Shown: positions 12,001-22,679 of the stretch, in pieces
Layout: each line of letters opens with the position of its first letter
Numbering within the stretch: position 1 is the stretch's first letter
Source: Aurelia coerulea
Lineage: Eukaryota > Cnidaria > Scyphozoa > Semaeostomeae > Ulmaridae
DNA: 64,000 nt
NCBI GenBank assembly: GCA_039566865.1
Contig: CM076959.1
Span: 18,522,501 to 18,586,500, forward strand
Direction: 5' to 3'
Made by a program: the position numbers and the translations under genes
Notes under the pieces: generated by a model
Database searches by the model: none
What the model saw: the letters and a program-made list of their open reading frames with translations, nothing else
Told to the model about the DNA's origin: nothing

Positions 12001-13887
12001 GAAAATTTTGCACTTCACAGAGGAGCAAAATAAAGATTCATATCTCTTACGATGGTTCGAATATAATTGAATTTTTGACGGTTACTTTTTGGTGACTTAC
12101 AACGAAAAAAACTGCAGACGACAATGGAACACGTGCCTAAAATTGTGGTGTTTACACATTTGTGTATTTCTTCCCCTCTCTTATTTTCTTAATTTGTTAC
12201 TAAGAGAGCCTTCTTTGTGCTGAAATAATCTACTTAGCCTATGTTCTACCTTGCCTATTTATTGGATCGGTTCTCTTCCCTCATAGTCTATGGTTCGCTA
12301 TTTACCAGAAACGTACCGTGTTTGTTTCCCCACCGATCTTCTTTAAGCTGTTATCAAGAGGGTCTTTTCTTTCTGGCCTCGCTCTGACAAGGAGGGCAGC
12401 AGCAGCAGCAACACCACCAGCAGTAATGTGAAGAGCGCTCACACCTCCAGGGTCCTTGGGAAGAGCAGAAAATTTGCGTTAATCGATAAAATATGAATCA
12501 CACAAAAAACGATCCCCGCTTGAAAGGCTACAGCGCCATGGATATCAATGAAATAATACTGACAAGCATATTATTCAATAGCGGACATGTTTAGATATAT
12601 TCTAAAATTTATCTTACTGAAATTGGCTTCTCTGTTCTGAAATTATGAGAACATCACGACCAAAACGTTCCTAACATTTCTGCCTTTCAGCAATGACTTC
12701 AACGTCTTTTAGCACGTGTTATCCTTTGGGTGAATGAAGCACCCGGAATGAAGTTGTTTTGTTGAAAAGGATGACACTTTCGTCCTTACCCTAGTCAGCT
12801 AATCACGATGCCATATTGGCGTCATTTCAGGAGGCCGTCCAGTTAAATCCGAACCGTAACCCGAAAATAAAACCGTAACTTTAAAACCATCCCTTACCCG
12901 AACCTTCTTCATAATTGTCATACCTTTAAGGTCGTTCCTTTGCCGGAAGAATATCCAGGAAGGGACCTGTGGGTTGCTATCGATCAGACAAATTTTGTTG
13001 GGACAATAACATAAATGTAAAAAGTAACACCTTTGAGGGTGTTTCCACAGGGGTCCAGGAATGTCAGTAAAGACTGTAGTTTTGGTTTCTTTGGTTCCCT
13101 GTGATACGGTTTATGAAAACAGCAGTTGATACAGATTAATTGATACAGCTTATACAGTTGATACAGCTTAACTGATACAGATTACATAATCTAAATCACA
13201 GGGAACCAAAGAAACCAAAACTACAGTCTTAACTGACACCCCTGCATCCCATGTGGTGTTTTCAGGTGCGTACATACAGATGACTTTCAAAGATTGACTA
13301 TGGAGATCAAGTCTATACTCCTCTTACTGTTGCACAGCATAAACGCTTGCAGAAAGTACAATTCGCTGCAGCATCTTTTGTAACTGGTAACTATGTAAGG
13401 GATTCAAAAACGATTTTGAAATTGGGATGGCTACCCATAAAGGAAAGAAGGGAACTCAACCTTTTAAAAACAACATTCAAGGCGATGAACTATGAGTCCT
13501 GGCCAACATACTTGACACTTGAAGAAAAAAAGTCTACTAGAGAGCTTCGATCAAGCAGTGCAAGATCACTTGTGATCCCAAGGGAAGCTGGAACTTTCCA
13601 GGATAGTGCAGCAAAACTGTTTAATTCTTTGCCCGAACATATAAGAAACTGTCGCATCTATAATAAATTCCTGACATTATCTAAAGACTTTTTAAAAAAT
13701 AAAATTGTTACATAAATTTTACATAAGTTTTTAATGAGGTACAATGTAATAAGTTAGTGTAAGAGTTTATTTTAATGTATTATGGACAACCTTAATTTAT
13801 TCAGGACAATCAATACTTCTAATTACAGACAATATTTTAGGTAGCATTTAACAGAGAATAGCCATGTCATGTGGATCTGTTAACATC

Positions 13888-13962
<75 letters not shown>

Positions 13963-16900
13963 TTGGCTATGGCTTTGATCAATGATTTGAAATGTGATTC
14001 AAACAAATCTGCAGTGGTTTTGGATTACACTCTGTAACCTTCAGAGGCTGCATCCTTTGGAATGCACTAAGTGACGATATTAAAACATGTGAAAATGTGG
14101 CAGCTTTCAAAAGGAAAATAAAAACATGGAAGGGGGCAAACTGCAGCTGTAAACTATGTTGTAAATAGGATATTGTATTATACTTTATATTATGTAATTA
14201 TTTTTAGTTGTAGTTGGTTTAAATTAGTTGATGTATATATTATGCTGATAACTATTGTAAATAACCAACTTTAAAGAATGATAAAATGAAATGAAAAAAT
14301 GGTTTATGTAATGTCTGTAAAGCCCCATTTTCGGTTCTGTTGTTCGGTGTGGGGGTGCTGTGGGGTGACTAAACTGCAAACCCTGCAGAAGCTGCAAAAT
14401 CGAGCAGCTAGGATAGTAACTAAAAGTCGATTTGATACGCCTGCTATGGCATTAATTCGCAGTTTAAATTGGCCTACTGTAAATGATATTATTAGAAGCG
14501 AAACAGCTACCACAATGTACAAGTCACTAAATGGTCTGGTTCCGGAGTACCTTTCAGATTTGTTCGAAAAAATTCTACTCGAAATGCCAGAAAACTGAGA
14601 AACACCGAAACTGATCTCTCATTACCATTACGAAAAACTAACAATGGGCAGAGGGCTATATCTTTTCGTGGACCTAAGCTTTGGAATCAACTTGAACCTG
14701 ATGCTAAACAGGCACCCTCCCTTGCCACTTTTAAGAGAAGAATAAAAAACTAGCCATGACGACAATTCTTATTTTGTTAATTATTATGTAGTGATCTTTT
14801 AATTAGTAAATGTTTTGCCACGGCCCCCTGAAAAGCAGTTCTTATGGACTGACGGGGCTACCGTGCCTAAATGAATAAAAATGAAATGAAATGAAATGAA
14901 AAATCTTACCTGATAGATAATCAGTTCATTGTTTGAATTTGTGACTCCCTGTAGCAACCAGCCTTTTTTATGTTTCATCCAATGTGTAGCAATTGGGTAA
15001 ACCCAGCCTGCAAAAATATTGCAAATCTGAGGCCACTTCCACACGTATCAGGATATTTTTGACAATGCATAATTTCTTATCCCTATGAAAAGAGATCCGC
15101 GTCCACACGAGGAGCGTTTTCGAAAATATCCCCGTCCACACCAAGGCAAAACGACCAATGTCGGCTATGAGCATGCATAGATTAACAAAATGCCCTCGCG
15201 TGATCCCCAAAGACCCTAGCGCATGCTCTGATATGTAGTAAATCGATGCTGTGACGTCAGCGTTTTCGAAAAGCATTGTTTTCACCCGTCGACACGAGAA
15301 CAGGAAAGCGGAGTTCTCACAAAGATCCACTATGGAGAGCGTTTTCGAAAAGCTTCGTTTTTGGTGACTGAAAACGCCGTCTCCGTGTGGACGCGAATCC
15401 AAAACGGACATGTGTGGACGGGGCCTGAAACTATTTCATTCTTAAGCTCGGTTCACATCAAAGAAAATGCGTTATAGAGTTCGGAATTTGAAAATGGCAA
15501 AATTCGAGAATGAAACTGGAAGTGGTACAAGTTGAAAGGGCGTCGTATGAACACTCGAGAACAATCAAAACGGACCATTCCTCGAAGCTTTTCAAACGAA
15601 GTTGATAGTTTCTTTAGGCATAGATAAAACTTTCTTTGTCTTCCCTTCTCTTGCTTCTTAATCGCTGTGTCATCGTCAAATGTTCTGTAATTTTCAAATC
15701 GAGGCTGGATCACGTAAACACGGAAACATTACGTGATAAAAATGTTGTAAGTATTGCCTGCGCATGTTTCTCCGTGCGCATGATAATAATACCGTCGCAG
15801 CGACTCCCCTTTCCCTTTTTATTGATTTTTTAACTGTTGAATTATCAGAGAAATGTAAATGCCATTCACAGTGGGAACTAGATGACCGCGTGTCTTTTCC
15901 CGCTGTGAATGGCATAAGAGTAATGTATATTGTTGTGTAGTTAGTTATGATTTGCTTGTATATACAAAAAAAAAGAAAGATTGCAGAGGTCATAATTCTA
16001 TTTGACGCGGAAGGGACTTGGGCAAGTCCAGAATCACACTGACACAGTTAAGTTAAACTAACTTTCTCAAATTCAAGCTTAATTTTAGCAATCAAATGAA
16101 CTCAGTTTGTTAGATTGGCCAATTGATTGGAGCACAACATTTACGTGTGAATGGGGTACTGTATTCGACTAAAGTAAATTCGTACTTACCGGCAAAGAAG
16201 ACAGCGAGATATTGATGATGACAAAATTTAAGTCTTTCGGCAAAACTTCCATTAAACAGAGCGATGTAAATGGCAAGAATGGTGAACTCGAAGAACCAGC
16301 TATCAATATCGGCTGCCGTAGCATTCATAAGGAAAAATCTTTCCCATGACATAAAGCCATTCCCACTGGGGCCTAATGCGAAGGCAAAGCCGACTGTCCA
16401 GAACATGATGCAAGCGATCACTATGAGAAAGAAAGCTAAATAGTACAGGGCAATTAAGTAGCAAAGTAGTAGTTCTTGTCATCATAGATCGAAAGATTTT
16501 TGCAAAGCTAGCAGCTTCAAGTATTTCATATGACAGTTAGGTCGATAGAGTGAAACTTTGGGTGTATTCTTTTGGGCATCTTCTGAAAACAGTAGAGTTG
16601 GTAGATGCTAAAATCCCATTCTTTTCGTGCCATTCTACCGAAAACGGTAGACTTCGCAGACTTCAGATGGCCAAAAGAATACGCCCTTTATATCTTTTAT
16701 CTTTTAAAAGAAAAAGGAACGTCTATCAAATATTGTCCTACTCTCAGCTCCAAATATCAGAAAACGAGGGCTGTTAGAGGCCCCAACACAGAAAAGGAAA
16801 TCCATTCTATCCAGCCCCACAGCTCCTTTAAACTCAGACAAAATTGGACATTGCTCACATCTGCAGGCTAAAAATCCATTTGCGCTGATAAACAAAGTTG

Positions 16901-17009
16901 GAAATCTATAGGCATTTACCTAAACTCAGCACATTGTTGATGATAATTGAAGATGTGTTCTTTGGCTGACTGCAACCAAATTGCAAGATGGTGTATCCTA
17001 CAAAGGCCA
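7875..17009 (-). CDS. AMT-type ammonium transporter, divergent, N-terminus missing
   Basis: Eight exons join in phase: 17009-16920, 16420-16190, 15007-14910, 12454-12317, 11534-11322, 9640-9502, 8838-8623 and 8041-7875 (TAA). Every boundary is GT-AG. They give 430 residues of a multi-pass membrane protein for ammonium movement across the plasma membrane. Landmarks are FGCSQPKNTSSIIINNVLS (end of TM1), GSFAERLKF, the pore segment DPGGVSALHITAGG, VVNTFLAACTSS, VNLGGGILAVLAAPLF, and the C-terminal GTGLDIYEHEEPAYP, a typical AMT tail. The Asp and the first pore His (codon 12428-12430) keep the family spacing. The second pore His is Asn (codon 8834-8836), and the usual GFN segment is absent. The first ~40-50 residues must be in one or more exons upstream of 17009, ending in a codon-phase-1 G. 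I could not identify them. The family call is firm; transport activity is uncertain. Confidence 0.9.
8190..8460. repeat. Poly-G-headed repeat with CTAGCCAAGGGTAT motifs
   Basis: A run of more than ten G is followed by CTCTTCCATAGTAAAGG and then by at least three copies of a TCTAGCCAAGGGTA-like motif (about 8281, 8321 and 8427), with GACAATATTGGTC repeated twice. It lies in the last AMT intron and is continuous with the LINE-type tail that follows. Confidence 0.6.
8461..8546 (+). mobile_element. 3' tail of an L2/CR1-like LINE
   Basis: CACGGCCCCATGAAAAGAAG, then TGGACTGACGGGGCTACC and ATGAAATGAA closely match the tail at 14815-14900, which directly follows LINE-encoded sequence. A short terminal ATGAA repeat is typical of L2/CR1-type 3' ends. 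Confidence 0.65.
8970..9012. repeat. (CAA)n microsatellite
   Basis: Uninterrupted AAC/CAA trinucleotides for about 42 bp, in an AMT intron. Confidence 0.95.
9793..10393. mobile_element. ~600-bp TIR element with 10-bp TSD
   Basis: GACTTATGACGATGAGT at the left is inverted at the right as ACTCATCGTCATAAGTC. The exact 10-mer TAGGAAACTA flanks the element at 9781-9790 and 10394-10403. The left interior carries (AGT)n, then ATTTATTTTAAGTGGGCTAA. It is non-autonomous and lies in an AMT intron; its class is not determined. Confidence 0.75.
11655..12010. mobile_element. AGCATAGG-type MITE (family B), truncated copy
   Basis: Starts AGCATAGGTTCCAAATC and contains ATTCTACCGTTAGACTTTCC, GATGTGACATCATCAAATTT and CCATATTTTAGGCATCCATA. 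The right half is lost and replaced near 12010 by another repeat fragment that also occurs near 2030 and 31000. AMT intron. Confidence 0.7.
13048..13244. mobile_element. Foldback element with near-perfect arms
   Basis: ACTGTAGTTTTGGTTTCTTT... at 13070-13104 is exactly inverted at 13196-13230 (35 bp without a mismatch), and the pairing extends imperfectly to CAGGGGT/ACCCCTG. The loop holds four or five copies of a TTGATACAG-type motif. It sits in an AMT intron. Confidence 0.85.
13302..13735 (+). pseudogene. LINE reverse-transcriptase C-terminal fragment 1
   Basis: An open frame encodes QKVQFAAASFVTGNY, LGWLPIKERRELNLLKTTFK and AAKLFNSLPEHIRNC. This is the ladder of motifs found after the RT domain of L2/CR1/Rex-type LINEs (LGWLP-ERR, then LWNSLP). 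RT catalytic motifs and the 5' part are missing. Typical 5'-truncated insertion within an AMT intron. Confidence 0.8.
13889..13961. repeat. (ATT)n microsatellite
   Basis: About 72 bp of perfect ATT triplets, lying just after LINE fragment 1, as expected for a LINE tail repeat. Confidence 0.95.
14030..14290 (+). pseudogene. LINE C-terminal fragment 2
   Basis: A short frame reads LWNALSDDIKTCENVAAFKRK, the terminal motif of L2/CR1-like LINEs. It is followed by a TTAATTAT-rich 3' UTR and an ATGAAATGAA tail near 14280. It belongs to a different subfamily from the fragments on either side. Confidence 0.65.
14299..14900 (+). pseudogene. LINE C-terminal fragment 3 with 3' tail
   Basis: The frame 14299-14598 encodes FRFCCSVWGCCGVTKLQTLQ, KLQNRAARIVTKSRFDTPA and LIRSLNWPTVNDIIRSET. 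After a frame break it continues as ISFRGPKLWNQLEPDAK and then SLATFKRRIKN near 14650-14750. The tail (GCCCCCTGAAAAGCAGTTC ... ATGAAATGAAATGAA) ends at about 14900, within a few bp of the donor of an AMT exon. The LQNRAARI-T and LWN-L motifs define the LINE C-terminus. Confidence 0.8.
15031..15426. mobile_element. MITE with GGCC-CGTCCACAC ends
   Basis: The left AGGCCACTTCCACACGTATC is inverted at the right as GACATGTGTGGACGGGGCCT. Inner GCGTCCACACGAGGAGC and GTGTGGACGCG blocks extend the pairing, and GCGTTTTCGAAAA recurs three times. GC content is well above its surroundings. Such termini are common in hAT-like MITEs, but I could not define a target duplication. It starts only about 20 bp upstream of an AMT exon. 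Confidence 0.75.
15859..15915. repeat. Short perfect-stem hairpin
   Basis: ATGCCATTCACAGTGGGAA pairs with TTCCCGCTGTGAATGGCAT with one mismatch around a ~19-nt loop. AMT intron; function unknown. Confidence 0.6.
16031..16131. repeat. ~97-bp dispersed repeat, copy 1
   Basis: The segment from CACACTGACACAGTTAAG to GGCCAATTGATTGG is present in inverted orientation at 29797-29893 with very few differences. No termini or coding potential recognised. Confidence 0.7.
16559..16688. mobile_element. Short MITE with GGGTGTATTC ends
   Basis: GGGTGTATTCTTTTGGGCAT at the left is inverted at the right as ATGGCCAAAAGAATACGCCC. The interior TCTGAAAACAGTAGAGTTGG and CCGAAAACGGTAGACTT relate it to the elements at 3953 and 5079. 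130 bp, in an AMT intron. Confidence 0.75.
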
Positions 17010-17276
17010 CTAAAAAAGAACAATTACATTATTTCTCAGATATGCCGGACAGACTAATAACATACATATAACCACATATAACATCATTACATCATATCAT
17101 AACATTAAAGATTTAGGGTATTCGCAATGGGTTTTTGTAGGCTTTAAAGTAGAAAGTTTTAAGCCAAGCTTTCACTTATTTGTTGGCATTAATTAGCTTA
17201 TTAGCCACATATATTGTTCTTTTTTGCCAACGTAAAAGAAATTGTTAATAGAAATGATAATAAATCATTTCAGACC

Positions 17277-17840
17277 AACAAGGACAGATTTTGTAAGACA
17301 ATAGCAAGAGTTGAGTTTGCTGACAACAGAATTAAAAGCAATTAGCCATCGCAGACAAAGGAAATTCCATCAACCAGTAATTCAAAGCAACCAAAGCCGC
17401 AAAACTTTCTCTGAAACCAAGGTAGCTAATGCACTTGTTGTGCATTCCACAAATTGTTCTAAGAGCAAACATGAGCATATATCAAAAGAAGAAGGATATA
17501 TCTAAACATTTACCTCAGGCATTTTTATTACTTTGGTTCGCTGAGCAGTAAGTGTTTTAATCACACCCAAAAAATAAGAGAATTGAATCGCCTCCCAATC
17601 CGGCTTTTGAACCAAAGAAATTAAATGCCCATGGAAGATGTATAAATATATCCTTCTTCTTTCGATGTATGCTCATGTTTGCTCCTGAAACAATTTCTGG
17701 AATGCACAACGAGTGAGCTAGCTACGTGGCTTTCAGAGAAACTTTTGCGGCTTTTTTGTTTTGAGTTACTGGTTGAGAGTATTCCCTTTGTCTGTGATGT
17801 CAATCAAAAAGAAACTCATGCTATTGTTACACAATGTGAG
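17277..17840. mobile_element. Long-TIR foldback MITE, copy 3
   Basis: Begins AACAAGGACAGATTTTGTAA. The inverted arm runs to CTATTGTTACACAATGTGAG, where the last ~15 bp are lost or mutated, so no target duplication is visible. The central ~80-bp loop is in the opposite orientation to copies 1 and 2. Located about 270 bp upstream of the first visible AMT exon. Confidence 0.85.
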
Positions 17841-17962
17841 CTTTCACGTGAAAGTTGGTTGCAAAATGGCGTTGCGAGATAAGTTTTCTGGAGGGATTCG
17901 ATTATAGAATGCATCTTTTTTGGTGAAAACTTCTTCTTCGCCATCTTTAGTGCAATCGTTTA

Positions 17963-18123
17963 TAGACCATTTTGACGTTTAGAAAAGGGCCTGGGGAGAG
18001 CAACATTTTTCTGGTAAATGGCTGCCACAGTTTAATTTATCGTTTGTGGAAGCCCTGTGGCAGCCATGTACCAGAAAAATATCGCTCTCCCCAGATCCTT
18101 TTTCTAAATGTCAAAATGGTCTA
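17963..18123. mobile_element. 161-bp foldback MITE
   Basis: TAGACCATTTTGACGTTTAG at the left is inverted as TAAATGTCAAAATGGTCTA at the right. GGGGAGAGC, TTTTCTGGTA and TGGCTGCCAC also pair, so nearly the whole element is a stem with a short loop. Confidence 0.8.
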
Positions 18124-19161
18124 TTGTTGAAAGAAGTCATACGTCAGAAGGCGTAGCTACCTGGCTTTATTGGCTGCCAAAAATTCATTCGTTTGGTTTC
18201 TACCAATAGGATTTAAGTCATAGTTTTAAATCAATAGAGTTTTACAGTAGAACTCACTCAATCGAACCTTTCATACAAAATATCGCTTGGTAATCAAAAG
18301 CAACTGATAAAAGCGAAATCCATGTGACAGATCTTATCAAGCCATACACCGTTCTATGCTTGCTTATCATGATAATGTCATCATTGTTCAAAGGACACAT
18401 GATAGTTGCTTGGAAGCAAAGAAGAAACAAATAGCCCAAATATCGCAAAAGTAAACTTTCCCAGGGGTCAGTCATCAATTTAACTGCTTTTACAGTTTTA
18501 CTCTCAGGGGAATGTTCTTCAATTAGAAAAAAAGAAAGAGGTGTTGACTCTTTTAATTTGTTGATTGATGCCAAGTTTTGTCAATCACAATGCCTTTTGT
18601 TTTGAACCTTTCACAATGGAACAATCAAAACAATTTGGTGGTCGGAGATGGGAGAATTTGGGAGAATTTGGGAGAACAGAAACGTGCGGCTGTTTGGCTT
18701 CATGCGATTATTTTTGTGCGATGCGGCACGTGCGGCAAAGTTGAATTAATCCAACTTTGTCGCTTTGAGTTCGCATTGATGCACTTCATTGTTATCTGAA
18801 TGCGTATAGAGCGACGCTACTGCGACGATTCAAGTACGAATGTTGTTATTGTAGCTTTGCAAATGCCATACAACATAGGTAAGGTTTTAGATCATAAGAT
18901 AGATATGGCCAAAATGAAAGAGATTTAAACTCTACCGGTGGCGGTACAATTTTGATCCGTTACACTCGTCGCAACGATCCCAAATGCAAAGTTTCCACGG
19001 AACAAAAATATTCTCTTTGGTGTAGCGGCGAGGAGCGAGGCCGATCCGTCACATGTTCGTTACTTTTCGTTACGGATCCAAAGTTGTATTGTAGACCGGT
19101 TTCAACGGGGTCTTTGCGTTAAATCAACCGAGGCATAAACAATTTCAGGGTAAGGTATAGC
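18124..19161. other. No gene recognised
   Basis: Minus-strand ORFs here do not resemble any family and lack coherent splice sites. A 9-bp iteration (GAGAATTTG) occurs at about 18653-18672. Confidence 0.4.
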
Positions 19162-19280
19162 TAGCCTGATTTATAGACCAAACGAGAACTTGGTTTTCTT
19201 GGAGTTCTCGAGTGGTTCTCGTTTGGTACTCTAGTGACTATGGTACTCGTCTGTACTCGTTTGGTCTGCGAATCAGGCTA
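19162..19280. mobile_element. ~119-bp foldback element
   Basis: TAGCCTGATTTATAGACCAA is inverted at the right as TTGGTCTGCGAATCAGGCTA, with AACGAGAACTTGG and GAGTGGTTCTCGTTTGG in the loop. AGGTA occurs on both flanks. Confidence 0.7.
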
Positions 19281-19904
19281 GGTAAGGTAGGGATTAAGGC
19301 ATATGGAAATCTTTAGTCAAGAAGCATAAGAAAGTGTGTGACGCGAACGTTCAACGATAGTATGGGCGCAGTCTGCCTAACCTTATCATTATGACGAACA
19401 AATACATACAGTAAAGTAAACAACTTTGAAAATTGAAACGAAAACAATAAAATACTCACAGAAAACCAACAAGCTTGCCGTAGCAGCAACCATCTTGTCT
19501 TATTTGCCTGTTGATGACTACCAACTATGTGTTTTCGCTTTACTTCTCGTTGAGGTTATACGAAGAAGAGATCTTTGCCCAAGTTTGACGGTAAGTAAGG
19601 CAAGGCAAGATCATGCTATGAACAGAGACCAGAATAACCATTTGTTGTTCTTATTCAACCACCGTTACTTCCATATTGTTCACAGGAAATCAGATTTCAA
19701 TATGCAGCGTCACATACTCTTTGTTAAAACATTCCATCCTTTTTGTGAGTTTTTGAAAAGGTTACCAAAGAAACGCAAAGAATTGCTTAGCTAGGAATTT
19801 GCATTGAGTAAAATCCTTAGTTCAAATACAAAAGAAATGATTCATTGAAAAATTGTTGTGGGGGTTAATTCAAAAAGTTGAATGACTTTATCCATAATCC
19901 ACTT

Positions 19905-20652
19905 TTTTTTTTATAAGAAATCGCTTGTAAGAAACGGTAGACTCAATTTTTCGAAAGTTAAGAAACAACCCTACCTTAGCCTGCGCGCAGTCTTTCTGTT
20001 GTGGTTGTTGAAAAGTGAACGAACGGAGGCTACCTTACCTGAATTTAAAAAGCTAAGAAAATTTGTAATTTGCAGTTTTAATTTTCGCATCGCATTCAAA
20101 AATGTTTTGACACTGTACAGTTATAGGAACAGTTTGAACTTTATTTTGAGTGCGAATTATGTTATTTAGTACTTGTTTTGAGATCTTACTAAGTATTTGG
20201 GAGCCCTTTAGTTATACAAAACAAAATTAACTCTACACTTTTGGCATTAGAAATATAAGAAACACGTAAGAAACTTTTGGTAGCCAAATGGCCCTAAAAT
20301 TTAAGAAACTGCCCCGGACAGGACCGTCGAGAGGGGGGGGGGGGTAGCCAGGGTAGTTACCAGGGGGCCCGGGGCATCTGGGGGCCCGCATGAAATAAGT
20401 TCTGTCTTTTTTCTTTGTTGTAGTTTTCTTTCAGGAACGTTTTCAGGCGCGCGGACCCACTGAGACTGTAAATAAAATCTAAAAGCAGCGTTTTGCCAAT
20501 GCATGGGAGGGCGTGACCCAAGGATAAAAGAGCGTGGTCCAAAAGATTTTCCGGCGCCGGGGGCCCCTGCTCCTACCCTAGCCCTGGGGCCCGGCCCTTC
20601 TCTCGACGGCCCTGGCTCCGGACCTTAGTTTCTTATAAAAAAAATACGTGCT
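19905..20652. mobile_element. TAAGAAAC-type MITE interrupted by a GC-rich element
   Basis: The left TTTATAAGAAATCGCTTGTA and right TAGTTTCTTATAAAAAAAAT form inverted ends, also seen at 37430-37930 and in a fragment at 34090-34140. The outer element is split near 20320 by a GC-rich insertion annotated separately. Short ORFs in it are accidental. Confidence 0.6.
20322..20617. mobile_element. GC-rich element nested in the TAAGAAAC-type MITE
   Basis: GGACCGTCGAGAG at the left is inverted as CTCTCGACGGCC at the right. Composition changes sharply: G and C runs (GGGGGCCCGGGG-like) against an AT-rich background. This abrupt change and the inverted ends mark a separate insertion. Confidence 0.65.
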
Positions 20653-21520
20653 TCATTATGTATTGGACAATTGGGGGACAATTGATGAAGGGCACGGCCC
20701 GATGCGTTTAGTTTCTACTTTCCATGACACTACAAGTATTTATCAGATTAAGATCATCACATCAGTTGTTTTTTTTTTGCATTGTTCGAACAGATAGTCC
20801 GAAAGTTTGGTCCTTCGAAAGTATTTCCACATTATTGTCTTGAAATTGAGAAAACAACAAAATTCAGCATGAATGTTTTTGTGGCCTCGTTTCCAAACAA
20901 GCTCTAAATAGCGGGAAAAATGTTGCTCATTGATTGGCTAATGAAGGGCGCAAAAAATTTGAATCCAATTCAATGAACATTTGAGGACATTTCAAGAGGA
21001 AGAAGACGAGGCTCAAGAAGGAAGAAGAAGAAAGCGATGGATTTGGGATTAAAATTGTAAATACAGGGCAGGTAAGGCCGCTAAAAGCCAATATCACCTT
21101 TATCACATGTAACAGATACTTTATTAAGGATTTTTAAGCCTCAAAACTTTGCGATTCATGAGAGAAAACTGCTTAGGATGTTTCTTTTTTACGGACTGGT
21201 ACTTTTAGGCCTAAAAAGTAAAGTTCAAATTAATTAGGTGTCACGTGAGAATTGCGACAACGCAAAATTGCTCATGAGATTCTTAAATTGTTTTTATTCG
21301 CGAGCATCTTCACATGACATCTAATTCAAGAGATACTTTAGGTTTTCAATATGGAGACCACTTGTTTCAATTACTGGGAAAATTGCGAAGCAAATTCTTC
21401 AGCCAGGAAAACACAGTTTCTAGCTGTTTAGCTTTTAGCTGCAATAGGTGCAATTGTTGATACATAAACCAAAACATGAATTTATCCAATTTTTAAACAA
21501 GCGTTTGTTTCTGTGTAAAT

Positions 21521-21715
21521 AAGGTGAAGGTGAAGTTGCCGTTTTTAGCGCCAAGTGCTGGATTGTAGAAGTACAATCTAGGGCTAATCGAGTCCTTGTC
21601 CCCTAGTCATGACGCTCAAGTGCAGTGGTGGGGCTCTACCAGGTATTAAACCCTGTCCACCTGACTGTTCTGGCTGCAAAGTCAGTGGATTACACCACTG
21701 CACCACAACACAATA
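21521..21715 (-). mobile_element. tRNA-headed SINE family 1, copy 1
   Basis: Read on the minus strand it starts GTTGTGGTGCAGTGGTGTAA (box A-like) and carries the ATTGACTTTGCAGCC-type anticodon-arm remnant and a decayed box B. It ends in the shared body CACTTGAGCGTCATGAC ... CTTCACCTTCACC. The same unit occurs at 28572-28765 (+) and 62443-62619 (-). Confidence 0.8.
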
Positions 21716-22310
21716 AGCAGGCTACTGTAAACCATTCTCAACACAAGAAAAACCTTTGGATCTGTATATAACCTCCTTTTATCCCTAATCAGATTGTAAA
21801 TTTGCCTTGCATGGTAAATGTCTCCATCTTGCATTTTAGATCTCAGCTGATAGACCAGAAACTTTGCACTCATGCTTGAAAAGTTAACTTTGGTTCCCCC
21901 GCCCTAGCTCCCTGCAACGGTTTCTGAAATAAGGCAACATTTGATATTTTTTTCCTTAGGCCTCAAACTCTTGATTTATCATTTCAAACAGCTTATGTAG
22001 CCACCAAAGGGGTAGCCTGTGTTTCAGACCCAAAGGGGCTGTAAAATCTAAACTTCCAAATATCCTAAACTTTCTCTCCCTAATACAGGCAAGTAACGGT
22101 CAGATACATTGCAAATGAAGATGTTTTCCACATGTTTTGTCCCTGTAAAATTTGCCAGTGCAATCAGATTTTTTATGCCATCAAGGATTATAAAGATACA
22201 GCTGGATTCTGAGCAACAAGTTTAAAGAAATTGTAGGCTGCAATCAAATTAGAGAGGAATTTCTCATTGAATTTATGATATTGGCCAGCTGATTTTTGTC
22301 TTTGTTTACA

Positions 22311-22332
22311 ATGTATGTATGTATGTATGTAA
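22311..22332. repeat. (ATGT)n microsatellite
   Basis: About five perfect ATGT units. Confidence 0.85.
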
Positions 22333-22679
22333 AATCTCGCCATCAAAATAAAAATGAAAAATAACAGATTCAGAAAAAAAGCTCTAATTACAATATTTAC
22401 AAGTTTGAAAAAATTACAGGCAAAAGTTACATATCTAATTTAAAATCTAATTTAATAAAAACACCCCATGGTTAAAGATGGCAGGGATAGCATTAAAAGG
22501 TCAATGCGACCTTGTTTCCATAATGGTCCCTCCAGGAGTGCCCTTTGAAATTAAGAAAAGGAAAAATTAGCGAGATAAACAGAGAAAGTTTTCATGAAAA
22601 ACAGAAATTCATCTAGACCTGAAATAAAGCCTTTCTTAAGGATGATAAGTAAGCATGTCTGTAGGCTGTTTTTAGATTT

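Noticed and set aside
18254..18574. Minus-strand ORF containing SVTWISLLSVAF, resembling an AMT first membrane helix
   Set aside because: The nearby GT donors leave phase 0, but the exon at 17009 needs a phase-1 G. The rest of the ORF shows no AMT similarity.
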